Assembly (NCBI RefSeq): GCF_006381105.1 | Contig: NZ_VDET01000007.1 | Coordinates: 310,001-374,000, forward strand | Origin: Flavicella sediminum | GTDB taxonomy: Bacteria; Bacteroidota; Bacteroidia; Flavobacteriales; Flavobacteriaceae | Direction: 5' to 3' | DNA: 64,000 bases | Shown here: piece by piece, positions 60,273 to 64,000 of the stretch | How the letters are laid out: each line of letters begins with the position of its first letter | Position numbering within the stretch: the stretch's first letter is position 1 | Position numbers and translations under genes: made by a program | Notes under the pieces: model-generated | Database searches by the model: none | Seen by the model: the letters and a program-made list of their open reading frames with translations, nothing else | Told to the model about the DNA's origin: nothing

Positions 60273-60335
60273 TATTGAGTAGAAGATTCGAAAATTAAAT
60301 CTGACACCATTACTAATAAAAAAATCTAAATCACA

Positions 60336-61520
60336 ATGAAAACAGCATATATAATACAAGGATACAGAACAGCCGTAGGAAAAGCTCCTAAAGGGCTCTT
60401 CAGATTTAAACGTCCAGATGAATTGGCAGCAGAAACCATAGAACACTTATTAAAGAATGTTCCTGAATTAGACAAATCTAGAATTGATGATGTCATTGTA
60501 GGAAACGCCATGCCTGAAGCGGAACAAGGACTGAATATGGGTAGGTTAATTTCTTTAATGGGACTTAAAATTGATACCGTAGCAGGAATGACAGTTAACA
60601 GATACTGTGCTTCTGGATTGGAAACAATTAGTATTGCAGCCGCAAAAATTCAAGCTGGAATGGCCGACTGTATTATTGCTGGTGGTGTGGAAAGTATGAG
60701 TTATATTCCTATGGGTGGTTACCGCCCTGTTCCAAATTACAAAGCAGCAGCCAATGGACATGAGGATTACTATTGGGGAATGGGATTAACCGCAGAAGCA
60801 GTGGCAAATCAATACAAAGTTTCTAGAGAAGACCAAGATGAATTTGCCTTCAATTCCCATAAGAAAGCTTTACATGCATTAGACAATTCTATTTTTGATG
60901 ACGATATAGTACCGATAAACATTGAAGAAATTTTCGTGGACTCGAATGGAAAAAAACAAACAAAATCTTATTCTGTAAAGCAGGACGAAGGTCCTAGAAG
61001 AGGAACTTCTGTAGAAGCTTTGTCTAAATTAAGACCTGTATTTGCTAGTGACGGAAGCGTTACAGCAGGTAATTCATCACAAATGAGTGATGGGGCTGCC
61101 TTTGTTTTAGTCATGAGTGAAGAAATGGTGAAAGAATTAAATCTAGAACCGATTGCCAGAATGGTTTCTTTCGCTGTGGCCGGAGTACCTCCAAAAATTA
61201 TGGGAATTGGCCCTATAAAAGCCATCCCAAAAGCTTTAGACAGAGCAGGCATGAAATTACAAGACATAGACTTAATTGAACTAAACGAAGCCTTTGCGTC
61301 GCAGTCATTAGCTGTGCTACGAGAATTAGAAATCAATCAGGAAATTGTAAATGTAAATGGTGGAGCTATTTCTTTAGGCCATCCACTGGGCTGTACAGGT
61401 GCTAAATTATCTGTGCAACTATTTAATGAAATGAGAAGAAGAAAAAATAAATATGGTATGGTTACCATGTGTGTAGGTACAGGGCAAGGAGCCGCTGGTA
61501 TTTACGAATTTTTAAAATAA
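60336..61520 (+). CDS. fadA: Acetyl-CoA acyltransferase (3-ketoacyl-CoA thiolase)
   Basis: Thiolase of 394 residues that cleaves 3-ketoacyl-CoA in the last step of the beta-oxidation cycle. The acylated Cys is in NRYCASGLETISIA near 88-101, NGGAISLGHPLGCTGA near 345-360 gives the catalytic His, and CVGTGQGAAG near 379-388 the second Cys. The start YIIQGYRTAVGK matches FadA-type thiolases. It lies 63 bases downstream of the HAD/ECH fusion and 26 bases before the acyl-CoA dehydrogenase gene. The name fadA is by function and operon; chain-length preference is unknown. Confidence 0.94.
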   Translation: MKTAYIIQGYRTAVGKAPKGLFRFKRPDELAAETIEHLLKNVPELDKSRIDDVIVGNAMPEAEQGLNMGRLISLMGLKIDTVAGMTVNRYCASGLETISIAAAKIQAGMADCIIAGGVESMSYIPMGGYRPVPNYKAAANGHEDYYWGMGLTAEAVANQYKVSREDQDEFAFNSHKKALHALDNSIFDDDIVPINIEEIFVDSNGKKQTKSYSVKQDEGPRRGTSVEALSKLRPVFASDGSVTAGNSSQMSDGAAFVLVMSEEMVKELNLEPIARMVSFAVAGVPPKIMGIGPIKAIPKALDRAGMKLQDIDLIELNEAFASQSLAVLRELEINQEIVNVNGGAISLGHPLGCTGAKLSVQLFNEMRRRKNKYGMVTMCVGTGQGAAGIYEFLK

Positions 61521-61546
61521 TTTAAACTAAACTAACACCAATTCAC

Positions 61547-63340
61547 ATGGAAACTATAAAAGGAGGAGAATTCTTACTAAAAGAAACTAAATCAAACAAC
61601 ATATTTATTACTGAAGATTTTTCAGAAGAGCAATTAATGATGAAGGATTCAATTCAAGAATTCATCGATAAGGAAGTATGGCCACATAAAGAACGATTTG
61701 AAAAAGGTGATTATGCCTTTACCGAAGAGTTGATGACAAAAGTAGGTGAAATGGGCTTACTAAGTATTTCCGTTCCGGAAAGTTATGGAGGAATGGGAAT
61801 GGGTTTTGTATCTACCATGTTGGTTTGTGATTATATATCAGGAGCTACAGGGTCCTTAGCTACAGCATACGGTGCCCATACTGGAATTGGAACCATGCCC
61901 ATATTGTTGTATGGTACGGAAGAACAAAAACAAAAATACATTCCAAAACTTGCCACAGGTGAATGGTTTGGATCTTACTGTTTAACGGAACCTGGTGCCG
62001 GTAGTGATGCAAATTCAGGAAAAACAAAAGCAACATTGACTGAAGATGGAAAACACTATTTGCTTAATGGTCAAAAAATGTGGATTTCAAATGCAGGTTT
62101 TTGTAGTTTGATGATTGTTTTTGCAAGAATTGAAAATGACAAAAATATCACTGCTTTTATTGTTGAATATGATAAAGAGAACCCAAATGGAATTACTATG
62201 GGGGAAGAAGAAAAGAAATTAGGAATTAAAGCTTCCTCTACCCGTCAAGTATTTTATAGTGACACCAAAGTTCCTGTAGAAAATATGCTTTCTGAAAGAG
62301 GAAAAGGTTTTAAAATTGCCATGAACTCTTTAAACGTTGGGCGTATAAAATTAGCAGCAGCTTGCTTAGATGCTTGTAGAAGAGTGAATACCGAAAGTGT
62401 TAAGTATGCCAACGAAAGAAAACAATTCAACACCGCTATTTCTTCATTTGGTGCTATTCAATACAAATTGGCTGAAATGGCTACAAAAACTTTTGTCACA
62501 GAAAGTGGAAGTTATCGTGCTGCGAAGGACATTCAAAATAAAATAGATGAATTATTAGCTTCTGGGTCAAGTCACCAAGAAGCAGAATTAAAAGGTGTTG
62601 AAGAATATGCTATAGAATGTGCTATTTTAAAAGTTCATGCTTCAGAAACAGCTCAATATGTTACGGATGAAGGTATTCAAGTTTTTGGAGGAATGGGATT
62701 TTCTCAGGAAACTCCGATGGAATCTGCTTGGAGAGATGCAAGAATTGGTAGAATTTACGAAGGAACAAACGAAATTAATAGATTGCTTATTGTAGGTATG
62801 TTACTAAAAAAAGCCTTCAAAGGTGAATTAGATTTAATGACACCTGCTATGGCTGTAGGAAACGATTTAATGTCTATTCCTTCTTTTGAAACACCTGACT
62901 ACTCAGAATTATTTTCAGAAGAAAAAGAGATGATTGCAAAAATGAAAAAAACATTTTTGATGATTGCAGGTAAAGCTGTTGAAACTTATGGAATGGATTT
63001 GGAAAATCACCAGCAACTAATTATGGTAGCCTCAGATATTGTTATTGAAACCTATTTAGCAGAAACGGTTATCTTAAAAACAGAGAAGTTAATTTCTATG
63101 AAAAGTGCCGATGCATGTAAAGAACAAATTGCCATAGCGCAATTAAATTTATTTCACGCCGTAGAAAAAGTAAATAACAAAGGAAAAGAAGCTATAGTTT
63201 CTTTTACTGAAGGCGACGAACAGCGTATGTTGTTAATGGGCTTAAAGCGATTTACAAAATATACCAATCATCCAAATGTAATGAATTTAAGAAAAATTAT
63301 TGCAGAAAAATTAATTGCAGAAAACAAATATTGTTTCTAA
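61547..63340 (+). CDS. Acyl-CoA dehydrogenase (long form)
   Basis: Flavoenzyme of 597 residues introducing the 2,3-double bond in acyl-CoA. LTEPGAGSDANSGKT near 146-160 binds FAD, MWISNAGF near 178-185 and the C-terminal YEGTNEINRLLI near 404-415 carry the active-site Glu. The core spans about 25-430. An extra C-terminal domain of about 165 residues resembles that of VLCAD-type enzymes, so it is longer than the usual 380-residue ACADs and may be a dimer acting on long chains. Last gene of the operon, followed by a strong hairpin terminator. Electron acceptor genes (etfAB) are not in the window. Confidence 0.94.
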   Translation: METIKGGEFLLKETKSNNIFITEDFSEEQLMMKDSIQEFIDKEVWPHKERFEKGDYAFTEELMTKVGEMGLLSISVPESYGGMGMGFVSTMLVCDYISGATGSLATAYGAHTGIGTMPILLYGTEEQKQKYIPKLATGEWFGSYCLTEPGAGSDANSGKTKATLTEDGKHYLLNGQKMWISNAGFCSLMIVFARIENDKNITAFIVEYDKENPNGITMGEEEKKLGIKASSTRQVFYSDTKVPVENMLSERGKGFKIAMNSLNVGRIKLAAACLDACRRVNTESVKYANERKQFNTAISSFGAIQYKLAEMATKTFVTESGSYRAAKDIQNKIDELLASGSSHQEAELKGVEEYAIECAILKVHASETAQYVTDEGIQVFGGMGFSQETPMESAWRDARIGRIYEGTNEINRLLIVGMLLKKAFKGELDLMTPAMAVGNDLMSIPSFETPDYSELFSEEKEMIAKMKKTFLMIAGKAVETYGMDLENHQQLIMVASDIVIETYLAETVILKTEKLISMKSADACKEQIAIAQLNLFHAVEKVNNKGKEAIVSFTEGDEQRMLLMGLKRFTKYTNHPNVMNLRKIIAEKLIAENKYCF

Positions 63341-63365
63341 AAAAAATCACCTAATTTAATATTCC

Positions 63366-63397
63366 AAATCGTCTAAAAAGAAATTTTTAGACGATTT
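63366..63397 (+). terminator. Terminator of the beta-oxidation operon
   Basis: Arms AAATCGTCTAAAAA and TTTTTAGACGATTT pair perfectly over 14 bases with loop GAAA; the descending arm ends in a short T-run. Confidence 0.8.
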
Positions 63398-63447
63398 TCT
63401 ATTGAAATCAAATACAACCAGACTATAATTATTCGCCCATAAAAACA

Positions 63448-63477
63448 TTGTGAATCCTTCTTGAAAACACTAATTTG
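63448..63477 (+). promoter_or_regulatory. Possible promoter of the MBOAT gene
   Basis: TTG at 63448-63450, a 20-base spacer and TAATTTG at 63471-63477, one base short of the TAnnTTTG form, 26 bases before the ATG at 63504. A weak but well-placed match. Confidence 0.35.
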
Positions 63478-63503
63478 CGAATCAAATTTCACGAAAAAAA
63501 GTA

Positions 63504-64000
63504 ATGCTATTTAACTCAATAGATTTTGCCATATTTTTACCTACTGTATTTATACTGTATTGGTTTGTTGCAAACAAAAATTTAAAACTTCAAAACTTAT
63601 TAATCGTTCTGGCTAGTTATTTATTCTATGGTTGGTGGGATTGGCGGTTTTTATCCTTAATTTTATTCAGCACTATAATTGATTACAGTATTGGTATTCG
63701 ATTATCAAATGAAGAAAACACATCAAAAAGAAAGATTTTATTATGGATAAGTATTTTGATAAATATTGGATTTTTAGGATTTTTCAAATATTACAACTTC
63801 TTTTTAGATAATTTTATTTCTGCTTTCTCCCTTTTTGGAACTACAATAAATTCCAGTGGGTTGAACATAATTTTACCTGTTGGAATAAGCTTTTACACTT
63901 TTCAAACATTGAGTTATACAATAGATATCTATAAAAAGCAACTGGAACCTACAAAAGACTTTATTGCGTTCTCTGCCTTCGTTAGCTTCTTTCCTCAATT
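63504..64000 (+). CDS. MBOAT-family O-acyltransferase (partial, cut by window end)
   Basis: The first 165 codons of a membrane-bound O-acyltransferase of the AlgI/DltB type. The start MLFNSIDFAIFLPTVFILYW and the next stretch LLIVLASYLFYGWWDWRFL are the classical opening of AlgI-like proteins, followed by helices and LPVGISFYTFQTLSYTIDIY near residues 130-149, also a signature. The catalytic His lies further on, beyond the window. Such proteins transfer acyl groups, usually acetyl, across the membrane onto exported glycans. The next gene is often an SGNH or AlgJ-type partner, which should lie outside this window. Confidence 0.93.
   Translation, partial: MLFNSIDFAIFLPTVFILYWFVANKNLKLQNLLIVLASYLFYGWWDWRFLSLILFSTIIDYSIGIRLSNEENTSKRKILLWISILINIGFLGFFKYYNFFLDNFISAFSLFGTTINSSGLNIILPVGISFYTFQTLSYTIDIYKKQLEPTKDFIAFSAFVSFFPQ

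Noticed and set aside
1-64000. tRNA, rRNA, CRISPR, prophage, insertion sequence or integrative element
   Set aside because: No cloverleaf, repeat-spacer array, transposase, integrase other than XerD, or attachment-site duplication was seen on either strand by reading. A covariance-model search could still find a small RNA.

Overview
The window is a stretch of chromosome from a member of the Bacteroidota, most likely a marine Flavobacteriaceae. The DNA is strongly AT-rich, and many genes are preceded by the Bacteroidota -7 element TAnnTTTG. The families (DUF4494, DUF6660, DUF3817, a CzcA-TolC fusion, a HAD-first 3-hydroxyacyl-CoA dehydrogenase/enoyl-CoA hydratase) are typical of flavobacteria. 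No rRNA, tRNA, CRISPR array, insertion sequence or prophage is visible, no gene-free stretch exceeds 300 bases, and the genus cannot be fixed from what is here.

Region 1-10134, all minus strand, reads as one long surface-glycan operon. Transcription enters at aroQ and runs through an ABC polysaccharide exporter (permease plus ATPase with a C-terminal extension). Four membrane-associated genes follow, apparently two copies of a partner-plus-HTTM-like-protein pair. After these come a formyltransferase, a methyltransferase, an ATP-grasp ligase, two GT2 glycosyltransferases and the start of one more gene. Most junctions overlap or touch, which implies translational coupling.

Region 10255-30752 is mostly housekeeping: xerD, pheT, menA, mnmA, holA and a YciO-type protein. 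Small modules lie between them: a MarR regulator with yceI, a VIT1-type metal transporter, and a PIG-L deacetylase followed by a 33-residue membrane peptide and a sodium:solute symporter. A YwqK-like protein with six 24-residue C-terminal repeats, an isolated glycosyltransferase and several conserved proteins of unknown function complete it.

Region 30839-44815, all minus strand, holds a vSGLT-like sugar symporter. It continues with a divalent-metal efflux operon (DUF6660, a CzcA-TolC fusion and a CzcB lipoprotein), a UbiA-like protein, an SGNH hydrolase, cydAB with a small membrane gene, a DUF721 protein and recF.

Region 44987-53782, all plus strand, carries a TPR protein, ribH, a small membrane protein, mutL, two rhomboid proteases, an EEP-family hydrolase, a geranylgeranyl-reductase-like flavoprotein, rluF and a membrane protein.

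Region 53831-64000 has an orphan NtrC-type regulator without a DNA-binding domain behind a NatAB-like ABC exporter (minus strand). Divergent from these is a fatty-acid beta-oxidation operon (MarR regulator, HAD/ECH fusion, thiolase, acyl-CoA dehydrogenase). The window ends in the start of an MBOAT O-acyltransferase.

Most unusual points: the duplicated HTTM-like pair; a signal-peptide-like segment at the CzcA-TolC junction; a MutL whose nickase motifs are degraded; the 33-residue symporter-linked peptide; and two unexplained operator-like palindromes.
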